Part shown: positions 1-6,500 of the stretch, in pieces | Layout of the letters: each line of letters begins with the position of its first letter | Numbering within the stretch: the stretch's first letter is position 1 | Source of the DNA: an uncultured Clostridia bacterium | GTDB lineage: Bacteria > Bacillota > Clostridia > Oscillospirales > Acutalibacteraceae | Assembly: GCA_947165115.1 (NCBI GenBank) | Contig: CAMUZD010000092.1 | Location: 1-6,627, forward strand | DNA: 6,627 bases | Direction: 5' to 3' | Made by a program: the position numbers and the translations under genes | The notes under the pieces: generated by a model | What the model saw: only the letters and a program-made list of their open reading frames with translations | Databases searched by the model: none | Told to the model about the DNA's origin: nothing

Positions 1-861
1 TATGCAGCCGCATTCGAGAGCCCATTCTATCGTTTCCCACTGGAGCAGATAATTCGGCATCGGGTTCCTGTGAATATTGCGCGAGGCGCCGTAAAAATAC
101 CAGAGCTTGTCACCGTAAACGAGCGAAATCGCGCCCGCAATCGCGGTCCTCTCTCCGCCCTCGGGCGTGTAATAGGCGATATAGAGCCGCGCCTTATCGC
201 CGAATGTGTCGAGAATTTTGGCGAAATACGCCGCGCTTCTGAGCTCGAAGCCGTCCCTCTCGGTCGTCTCCTTCATCATATCATAGAAAAGGTCCGCCTT
301 TTCGCTGCCGGCGATTTCTATTTCAACATTGTTTTTGAGCGCGACTCTCACCTTGCGGCGGTGGCCTGAATCGAAGGAGGCGAAAACCTCGTTCTCTCTC
401 TTTCCCTCAAGGTCGATGCGGATTACCCTCGCGCACTGAAAGCCCTTGAAGGCGTCCGTCACGGGGTTTATCTTAAAGCCCGCCGAGGTAACGATTTTTC
501 TGTATTCCTCATCGTTTGTGTCGGCGTCCTTGTCGATTTTTATCGCGTAGGCGTTGTATTTTCTGCCCTCTTTTTCCGCCGCTTCCATCAGCGCGTCAAA
601 CGTCTCTTTATCGTGAAGGTCGCAGACCGGTCCGCGCGGAGCGTAGAGCAGATGATAGGGGAGCTTTGAAATTTTACGCACGAGCACCGCCATTGCGCCC
701 TTAATTTCGCCGCTGTCGGAGCGGCAGAGAACGCCGAACCAGCCCCAGTCATCCTTTACCCTGCCCCAGAGCGAGGACTGCATAAAATGCCCGCTCGGAT
801 GGGAGGCGACGAAGCGGTCAAATTCAACGGCTGAGCCGATATTTACAATTTCGGTTTTCAT
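1..861 (-). CDS. FemAB/FemX-family peptidoglycan bridge aminoacyltransferase (C-terminus cut by window edge)
   Basis: The first 287 codons of a gene that continues past the left edge. Members of this family use aminoacyl-tRNA to add amino acids to the stem-peptide side chain of lipid II at the inner face of the membrane, building the peptidoglycan cross-bridge. Family-like segments seen here: HFMQSSLWGRVK (residues 25-36), YAPRGPV (73-79), a basic HRRKVRVALKNNVEI stretch (167-181), FYDMMKETTERDGFELRS (192-209), and YGAS..IHRNPMPNYLLQWE (257-276), with the GNAT-like fold implied by the family. Known homologues are roughly 330-420 aa, so perhaps 50 or more residues are missing. The ATG at 861 is chosen because AAAGGAAG (869-876) lies 7 nt upstream and a good promoter lies further up. 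It is divergent from fba. Which amino acid is transferred cannot be told from sequence. Family assignment is firm, exact substrate is not. Confidence 0.9.
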   Translation of the reverse strand, partial: MKTEIVNIGSAVEFDRFVASHPSGHFMQSSLWGRVKDDWGWFGVLCRSDSGEIKGAMAVLVRKISKLPYHLLYAPRGPVCDLHDKETFDALMEAAEKEGRKYNAYAIKIDKDADTNDEEYRKIVTSAGFKINPVTDAFKGFQCARVIRIDLEGKRENEVFASFDSGHRRKVRVALKNNVEIEIAGSEKADLFYDMMKETTERDGFELRSAAYFAKILDTFGDKARLYIAYYTPEGGERTAIAGAISLVYGDKLWYFYGASRNIHRNPMPNYLLQWETIEWALECGCI

Positions 862-891
862 CGCGAAACTTCCTTTATTCTTAGTGCATTT

Positions 892-920
892 ATTATACAT
901 TATATTATTTTCAAATGCAA
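892..920 (-). promoter_or_regulatory. Sigma-70-type promoter of the FemAB-family gene
   Basis: Read on the minus strand, a TTGCAT -35 box (915-920) and a perfect TATAAT -10 box (892-897) are separated by 17 bp. The predicted start would be near 885, giving a leader of about 25 nt with the RBS inside it. The surrounding DNA is A/T-rich, as expected for a vegetative promoter. No operator-like palindrome is evident. Confidence 0.7.
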
Positions 921-939
921 TATTTAATCACCGCGCCCA

Positions 940-967
940 TTGACAAAAGGCGATTTTTTGATATAAT
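940..967 (+). promoter_or_regulatory. Near-consensus sigma-70-type promoter of fba
   Basis: A perfect TTGACA (940-945) and a perfect TATAAT (962-967) are separated by 16 bp, predicting a start near 974 and a leader of about 27 nt. Two perfect hexamers suggest strong constitutive expression, which fits a glycolytic gene. The -35 box sits only 19 bp from the -35 box of the divergent promoter, so the two polymerases would bind back to back. Confidence 0.8.
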
Positions 968-1000
968 TATTGCGGTAATAAACGAAAAGGAGAAACATTT

Positions 1001-1936
1001 ATGGCACTTGTAAATACCACCGAAATGTTCAAAAAAGCTTATGAGGGCGGCTACGCTATCGGCGCTTTCAACGTAAACAATATGGAGATAGTCCAGGGTA
1101 TCGTCGCGGCGGCGGATCACCTCAAATCCCCTGTTATTCTTCAGGTTTCCAAGGGCGCGAGAGCTTACGCGGGCCACAACTATCTGATGAAGCTCGTTGA
1201 GGCGGCAACAGCCGAGACCGATGTTCCCATCGCTATTCATCTTGACCACGGCCCCGATTTCGAGACCTGCAAATCCTGCATTGACGGCGGCTTCACCAGC
1301 GTTATGATTGACGGCTCAAGCCTTCCCTATGAAGAGAATATCGCGGTTACCCGCAAGGTAGTTGAATACGCTCACGAGCGCGGCGTCACCGTAGAGGGCG
1401 AGCTCGGCACTCTCGCAGGCGTTGAGGACGACGTTGTTGTCGAAGCCGGCAACGAGAGCTATACCAAGCCCGAGCAGGTTGAGGATTTCGCGAGCAGAAC
1501 CGGCGTTGACTCGCTCGCCATCGCAATCGGCACCAGCCACGGCGCTTATAAGTTTAAACCCGGCCAGAATCCGCAGCTCCGCTTTGACATTCTCGAAGAG
1601 GTCAGCAAGCGCCTTCCCGGTTTCCCGATCGTTCTTCACGGCGCGTCATCCGTTATGCCCGAATATGTTGAGAAAATCAACGCTCACGGCGGCAAGATGC
1701 CCGATGCCATCGGCATTCCCGAGCCGATGCTCCGCCAGGCGGCAGAGATGGCAGTCTGCAAAATCAACGTTGACTCCGACCTTCGCCTCGCGCTGACCGC
1801 TACCATCCGCGAGCAGTTTGACCTCTACCCCGATCACTTCGACCCCAGGCAGTATCTCAAGCCCGCACGCCAGGCTATCCAGGAAGTTGTCGAGCACAAG
1901 ATGCTCAATGTCTTCGGCTGCGCAGGCAAAGCATAA
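1001..1936 (+). CDS. fba: Class II (zinc-dependent) fructose-1,6-bisphosphate aldolase
   Basis: Cytosolic glycolytic/gluconeogenic enzyme that reversibly splits fructose-1,6-bisphosphate into dihydroxyacetone phosphate and glyceraldehyde-3-phosphate. The 311-aa protein is full length for the shorter (class IIB-like) clostridial enzymes. Visible signature: HLDHG (80-84), giving the catalytic Asp82 and zinc ligand His83; VEGELG (131-136) with Glu134; the GTSHG loop with zinc ligand His180; VLHGAS with zinc ligand His213; and the phosphate-binding KINVDSD (254-260), in which Asn256 and Asp258 are the conserved residues. AGGAG (988-992) lies 8 nt before the ATG, and a consensus promoter lies upstream, with a terminator directly downstream, so it is most likely monocistronic. 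Residue roles are from the known family. Tagatose- or other ketose-bisphosphate aldolases share this fold, but the overall pattern and chromosomal style fit fructose-bisphosphate aldolase best. Confidence 0.96.
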   Translation: MALVNTTEMFKKAYEGGYAIGAFNVNNMEIVQGIVAAADHLKSPVILQVSKGARAYAGHNYLMKLVEAATAETDVPIAIHLDHGPDFETCKSCIDGGFTSVMIDGSSLPYEENIAVTRKVVEYAHERGVTVEGELGTLAGVEDDVVVEAGNESYTKPEQVEDFASRTGVDSLAIAIGTSHGAYKFKPGQNPQLRFDILEEVSKRLPGFPIVLHGASSVMPEYVEKINAHGGKMPDAIGIPEPMLRQAAEMAVCKINVDSDLRLALTATIREQFDLYPDHFDPRQYLKPARQAIQEVVEHKMLNVFGCAGKA

Positions 1937-1955
1937 GAAAATCAATAATCACACA

Positions 1956-1992
1956 CAGCCTTCTCCTCTCGGGGAAGGCTGCTTTTTGCTTT
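1956..1992 (+). terminator. Rho-independent terminator of fba
   Basis: An 11-bp stem pairs CAGCCTTCTCC (1956-1966) with GGGGAAGGCTG (1971-1981), with one G.U wobble, across a TCTC loop. It is followed by the T-rich CTTTTTGCTTT. It lies 20 nt after the fba stop codon. Confidence 0.85.
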
Positions 1993-1999
1993 AATAATG

Positions 2000-2032
2000 A
2001 AATAAATAAAACCCGCAGGAAACCCTGCGGGT
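2000..2032 (-). terminator. Rho-independent terminator of the convergent 394-aa gene
   Basis: A perfect 9-bp stem, ACCCGCAGG (2011-2019) and CCTGCGGGT (2024-2032), closes a 4-nt loop. Read on the minus strand it is followed by TTTATTTATTTC, the U-rich side, so it faces the gene ending at 2055, 23 nt away. Together with the fba terminator it separates the two convergent transcripts. Confidence 0.85.
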
Positions 2033-2054
2033 AAATTGCTTTATTGGGAGATAA

Positions 2055-3239
2055 TCAGCCTGAAACGAAGAGAGTCAGGATTTTCTCGAGGCCGCCGAAT
2101 ATGGCTACTCTGATCTTCCAGACGATGTCATTGTAAGTGGATTCGGAGAAGCCGATTGCAAGAGGAGTTGCAAACTTCTCGAATTTGACAAGGAAGATAT
2201 AGAGGCCTGTCATGAAGCTGTCTTTGAATTCGACATGGTTGCCGCCGGTATAGAAATCGACAAGAACTTCGTTGCCGTTTTCATCTTTTTCATAAACAAG
2301 GTCAGACTGCGGAAGGTCTTTGCCCTCGCCGTAGAGCTCAGCGGTCTTGCCGTAGAGGCCCTTTGAAGCCTTGGTCAGGTCGTAATTCTTGAGGGATTTG
2401 AGATGCTTGCTGTCCTCGGCAACGGTGATGAAACGGTAGATGGTCAGAGTGCCGGGATCGGGAAGATATTCATCACAATGGGTGCACTTGCCCTTATTTC
2501 TGTTATAGATAGTGAAAAGATCGGTCGCGCCGAGCGCCTTGCCGCACTTCGGGCATTTGAAAGCATAGTATGCTTCAACATTGACGCCTTCGAGAGAGGG
2601 ATCGGCTGAGGTAGAATCCTCGAGAGCGGGAATGCCGTCATCCCAGATTGCGTATAATGTGACGTCTGCGCTCAGTTCGATTTCCCAGACGCCGCCTACT
2701 ACGTAGGTGGGAGCAACTGCTTCTTTATCCTCATCCCAGCCGACGAAGGTGTAGCCTTTTCTCTTGGGATAGGTTGTTGAGAGATTGTTGACGCCGCTCT
2801 TTCCGGTCTGTGTGCCGGGGCCGCCGCTGCCTTCGTTGTCATCAAAGGTGATGGTGTAGGTCGCTTCTTCGCCTTCGGCAGTTTCCTGAGGATTGTTATC
2901 CTGCTCCTCCTGCTCTTTTCTGGCTTCTGCTTCCTCGGCAGCCTTTTTCTTTGCTTCGGCTATGGCCTGGGCCTTTTCAATCTCGTTGAGGGTATACATC
3001 TTATCATTGATGATACCATACATCGCGGGAGAAAGACCGCCCCACTGGAAATCGCCGTCTTTGTATTTTTCGGGATCGGAAGCCTTGGAAAGCCTCTCGT
3101 CCTTGGTGTAATCGTAATCGCTTTCCGCGGCGGGAGTTTCGCCGCTGTCGTCAGCCGCAAATGCGGGGATGCCTATCATTGAAATAAGCAGAGCGGCAAG
3201 CAATATGGATAAAATCTTTTTGATTTTCAATTTTATCAA
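2055..3239 (-). CDS. Secreted protein with InlB B-repeat-like module and zinc-ribbon-like CxxC pair; function unknown
   Basis: A 394-aa protein of unknown function. Residues 1-28 are a clear Sec signal peptide: basic start, hydrophobic core around 9-25, and likely cleavage after AFA at 26-28. An acidic linker follows, then a highly charged Ala/Glu/Lys-rich segment (about 85-116) that could be helical or coiled coil. Residues 127-199 resemble one InlB B-repeat (Listeria-Bacteroides repeat), with a TITFDDNEG strand, KGYTFVGWDED (161-171) and VTLYAIWDD (193-201). CPKC (229-232) and CTHC (252-255) look like a zinc ribbon. The C-terminus (about 342-394) is hydrophobic/amphipathic with no LPXTG motif. 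The start is TTG at 3239: AGGAAAG precedes it with about 7 nt spacing, and the signal peptide begins correctly there. It is last in a minus-strand series, 87 bp after the ferredoxin gene. A cell-surface or secreted role is inferred from the export signal and the repeat. Confidence 0.85.
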   Translation of the reverse strand: MIKLKIKKILSILLAALLISMIGIPAFAADDSGETPAAESDYDYTKDERLSKASDPEKYKDGDFQWGGLSPAMYGIINDKMYTLNEIEKAQAIAEAKKKAAEEAEARKEQEEQDNNPQETAEGEEATYTITFDDNEGSGGPGTQTGKSGVNNLSTTYPKRKGYTFVGWDEDKEAVAPTYVVGGVWEIELSADVTLYAIWDDGIPALEDSTSADPSLEGVNVEAYYAFKCPKCGKALGATDLFTIYNRNKGKCTHCDEYLPDPGTLTIYRFITVAEDSKHLKSLKNYDLTKASKGLYGKTAELYGEGKDLPQSDLVYEKDENGNEVLVDFYTGGNHVEFKDSFMTGLYIFLVKFEKFATPLAIGFSESTYNDIVWKIRVAIFGGLEKILTLFVSG

Positions 3240-3251
3240 CCAACTTTCCTT
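3237..3251 (-). promoter_or_regulatory. RBS and TTG start of the 394-aa secreted protein
   Basis: The minus strand reads AAGGAAAGTTGGTTG, with the Shine-Dalgarno core AGGA followed by 7 nt and then TTG. There is no ATG in this frame until residue 21, which would cut into the signal peptide. TTG at 3239 is therefore the best start, and the residues it adds supply the basic n-region. Confidence 0.75.
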
Positions 3252-3291
3252 ATATATTCAAATCTGTAATTCAGTCTGTCAAAGTGATTGC

Positions 3292-3315
3292 GCCGCCCGC
3301 CCTGAAGCGGGCGGC
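3292..3315. other. GC-rich hairpin between the ferredoxin gene and the 394-aa gene
   Basis: A perfect 9-bp inverted repeat, GCCGCCCGC (3292-3300) and GCGGGCGGC (3307-3315), encloses a 6-nt loop. It starts 11 nt after the ferredoxin stop codon. In the direction of the minus-strand genes it is followed by GCAATCACTTTGACA, which is not a U-tract, so it is a poor canonical terminator. On the plus strand the tail CTTTCTGTCT is slightly T-rich, but no plus-strand gene ends here. It may be a weak terminator, attenuator or RNA-stabilising 3' structure for the ferredoxin mRNA. Confidence 0.6.
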
Positions 3316-3326
3316 TTTCTGTCTGC

Positions 3327-3497
3327 TTATTCCGCAGCCGGAGCACCTACGGGGCAGGTGTCAGCGCATGCACCGCACTCGATGCACTTGTCTGCGTCAA
3401 TTGCGTATTTGCCGTCGCCCTCGGCGATAGCTTCTACGGGGCATTCTGCTGCGCAAGCGCCGCAGGAGATGCAGTCGTCACTGATTTTGTATGCCAT
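3327..3497 (-). CDS. Clostridial-type 2[4Fe-4S] ferredoxin
   Basis: A 56-aa soluble electron carrier of the clostridial 2[4Fe-4S] type, which in anaerobes moves low-potential electrons between enzymes such as pyruvate:ferredoxin oxidoreductase, hydrogenases and Rnf-type complexes. Two complete cluster motifs are visible: CxxCxxCxxxCP at Cys9, 12, 15 and 19, and again at Cys38, 41, 44 and 48. The internal symmetry of the two halves is typical of the family, as is the length of about 55-60 aa. The ATG at 3497 is preceded by a very strong AAGGAGGA (3505-3512), with 8 nt between GGAGG and ATG. It lies 52 bp downstream of the large extracellular-protein gene, but a candidate promoter in that gap suggests its own transcription. 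No electron-transfer partner is encoded in the window. Confidence 0.96.
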   Translation of the reverse strand: MAYKISDDCISCGACAAECPVEAIAEGDGKYAIDADKCIECGACADTCPVGAPAAE

Positions 3498-3520
3498 AGT
3501 TCAATCCTCCTTGAATTTAG

Positions 3521-3549
3521 AATTTATTCAAAATGATGTTGAATATCAA
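3521..3549 (-). promoter_or_regulatory. Candidate promoter of the ferredoxin gene
   Basis: On the minus strand, TTGATA (3544-3549, 5 of 6 matches to the -35 consensus) and TAAATT (3521-3526, 4 of 6 to the -10) are separated by exactly 17 bp. The predicted start lies just upstream of the AAGGAGGA ribosome binding site. The -35 box immediately follows the stop codon of the preceding gene. The -10 box is imperfect, so this is a moderate call. Confidence 0.5.
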
Positions 3550-6500
3550 TCAGTTGAGAAGTCCCTTGATAAGGGGAAGAAGCACGGGAATAAAATCGGG
3601 TATGAACGAGGGCTTGAACCAGGTCTTTGCAAGAGGCAGAGCCGAGAGATACCAACCCTCAGAGGTGATGGGATTGCCGTTTTCGTCGGTGCCGAGCTCA
3701 AGAACTTCCTTCTTGGGCCAGAGCAGGAGAATGATCTGATTCTCCGGATCGGCGTTGAGACGGCCTTCGCCCTTCTTGCAGGGACGGTTGTTCTTCCAGT
3801 AATACCACTTGAAATCCTTGCCGAGAGCGGAATAGATATTGCCGTTCATATTGAGGCTGAAGCCGTCGCCGATAATCGGCAGGCCGATTGAGAATCCCGA
3901 GGTATCATATACGCGGAAGATGAAGTCTTCATCGCTCTTCCACTGAAGCTGGAGAATCGTGGTATTGTAGAGACGGTATTCATCATTCTCATAGCCGTCG
4001 AGCCATTCGTTTTCTGCGGGCATATCGGACCAGTTTCTGATGGGTGAATTAACATGATAAACCTTGGTGCCGACATATTCGCAGGCGCGGTAGGGTCTGA
4101 GCGGGGTGTTGCCCTTGGGATCGTCGTAGATGGGCTTATCCATATCATAGACGATCTGCATAACCGGATTGCCTTTGTCGTCAAGCTTGACGTTGCCTTT
4201 GTCATCCTTGACTTCCTCATAGACGATCTGGGTCTTGGGCTCGCCGGTGATGGGATCGATTACGGGATTGCCGTCTTCGTCCTTGACTACCTCATAGAGG
4301 GGCTCATATATCAGATTACCCTTTCCGTCTTTTTTTTGAGTCTTGACTGTCTTTGAAGGAACGTTGGAGTCATCGCTCTCAAGGAAGTTGTTGAAGAAAG
4401 GCGCGGAAATCGGCTTGCCCTCTTCATCCTTGGCGGGAATGTAATTCGGATCGTAGATTACGGTTCCGTAGGCAAAATCGCCCTTGCGGTAAGCGTCTGC
4501 TCCGTCTTTGCCGTTGTTATAATCTATGAACGCGGAACGCTTATCGGACATATACTGAACTCTGAGAGTGAGCGGGCCTTCATAAGCGTAGAAGCTTGAT
4601 TTGACCGCGCCGGTGGATTCAACCTCGAATCCGCTCGAGTTGAGGAGCTCGCCGGTGGGAGCGTTATCATTGATCTTCTTCTCGAGATCGGCATCAATGA
4701 TATCCGCATAGGAAACCATCTGCTTGCCGGAGAACTTCTTCGATGTGAGAACCTCCCATGAGCCGTCCGCTTTCTTATATTTTACGGTGAACTCATACTC
4801 TTTCGTCTCAAATGACGAGGGAAGAATCACCGCCTCGCGCCTGATGCCGGGAACGAGAATCGTCTCGTTTTCAACCATTTCTTTGGTAAGAGTAACGGTG
4901 TTGCCCTTGAGAATGCTGGTATCTTCGGTGCTTTCATCGGAACCATACCAGATATCGGTAAGTTTGTAACCGGGTCTCTGGATAATCTCGCAGTCTTCAA
5001 GGATATCATTAACCCCGTATTCAGTCAAGGTATTCTCAGCTCTGTAGCAATTATTGAGATCTGCCTTGGTGAGTGCATCGCCTATCTTATATTCTTTATT
5101 GACAACCTGGAAGTTGTTGTCGCCGTCCGCTTTCGCATTGAATACGAATAAGAAGGTTCTGTCCTTCGGGCAGGTGTATAAATCAAATACGCCGGGAGTG
5201 GTGTAGCCGGAAGTGGGAAGAGTCAGAAGGCCCGCTGAAGAGGGAACAATCTCGTTTCCCTTTCCGTCTTTGAATGTTGAAGTATAGAGATACTTGGAAT
5301 TCTCGTCTGTCTCAAATCTCTTCTCAAGATTTGCAACATTTATTGTAGCATCCTTTCCGCCGACTCTTGAGGGATCATAATCCGCTGTGCCGAGCAGGCT
5401 GTAATTACAGCCGATGTTGTCAATATTGCCGGGCTCGTCCGGATTATAATTTGCGTTTACAAGGAAAGATGTGAATTCGTAAGTTTTGGTAGCATACTGA
5501 TTCCAGCTGTTTTCAATTACCGTGCCGTCTGCATTGGTGTTGGGATAATAGTAATTGAGTGTCTGAACGAATTTGGCACTGATAAACAGGAAGGGTGTCT
5601 CGCCGAAAACTATATTATCAAATGTATATTGATCGATGGTTTCAAGGTATGCTTCGCCGTAATAATCAAGATACATCAACTTGTCGTAAACGGGCTCTTC
5701 CTCGCATCCGATGACGCTCTTGCCGCTCTTTTTGAACTCGGCCTTTACCGCGCTTTCGATTGCGTTATAGCTCTCCTGATTGAGAGTCTCTCCGGGAACA
5801 CCGACATAGTCAACAAAGTCAACCCATTCACCGGTCGTCTTGCCGACAAGGACCTTGAGAGTAGCGCTGTTTTCCCAGACCGCGGAAGCGGTGACGGGAT
5901 TCACGCTGCCGAAGGTATACTGCTCTGTAACAATGCCGTTTACGGACCAGCCCTTAAAAGTGTCGCCTTCTTTGGTGACGGAATACTGACTCAGGTCGAG
6001 AGTCTGATTGACGGGAACATAGAATTCATTGGTCTCCGCGCCGTCGATAAAGCCGCCGTTACCGTCAAGGGTAACCTTGACCGGCGTATCATTGATAACA
6101 GCAGTATAAACAACGGATTTCTCGCCCATATAGACATTTGAGAAATCGACAAAGTTGCCGTCCTCGTCCGCCCATGCATAGACACCTTCTACCTCGGGAG
6201 GAACGATTTTTTCATTCTTCTCGGGATACTGGTTTTCGATAACGGTGCCGTCCGCATTGCGGAAGGATGCCTCGTATGCAACGGTGAATGTCTGTTTCGG
6301 CTGCAGTTCAAAGCCTGCAACTGCGGGAATGTCGTTGTTTCCCGTGCCGCCGATATTCTGGAAGCCCTGTGTATGTTTTACGCCGTCATATGCAGTAAAT
6401 GTCTCGGCAAAAATCATGAAATCAAAAGTGCCGGTTGATTTGGCATTTGTATTGGTGTTTGCGGGATCAAGCACAATATCAAATTCACAAATCGGGTCAT

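Noticed and set aside
70..704. Plus-strand open frames opposite the FemAB-family gene (70-369 and 516-704)
   Set aside because: They are antisense to a continuous, family-recognisable minus-strand frame, have no convincing RBS, and show arginine-rich, low-complexity translations typical of antisense frames in GC-rich codons.
911..1945. Open frames overlapping fba on both strands (911-1249 minus, 1316-1639 minus, 1422-1796 plus, 1646-1945 minus)
   Set aside because: All overlap the fully conserved aldolase reading frame and show no domain or start signal.
2694..2712. Short inverted repeat CCTACTACGTAGG inside the 394-aa gene
   Set aside because: Only 5 bp of arm, inside codons for a Val-Gly-Gly-Val stretch. 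It is most likely coincidental rather than an operator.
3251..3282. TTGACA with AT-rich sequence as a full promoter for the 394-aa gene
   Set aside because: The -35 box is perfect, but every candidate -10 at 16-20 bp spacing is weak and would start transcription in or next to the Shine-Dalgarno sequence. Not listed as a feature.
3169..3891. 240-aa plus-strand open frame spanning the ferredoxin gene and flanks
   Set aside because: It runs antisense through the ferredoxin, the promoter/RBS region and the end of the large surface-protein gene. Its translation is a mirror of those genes.
5629..6141. 170-aa plus-strand open frame
   Set aside because: It is antisense to the large extracellular protein, with no RBS and no recognisable family. 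It arises from the codon bias of the opposite strand.
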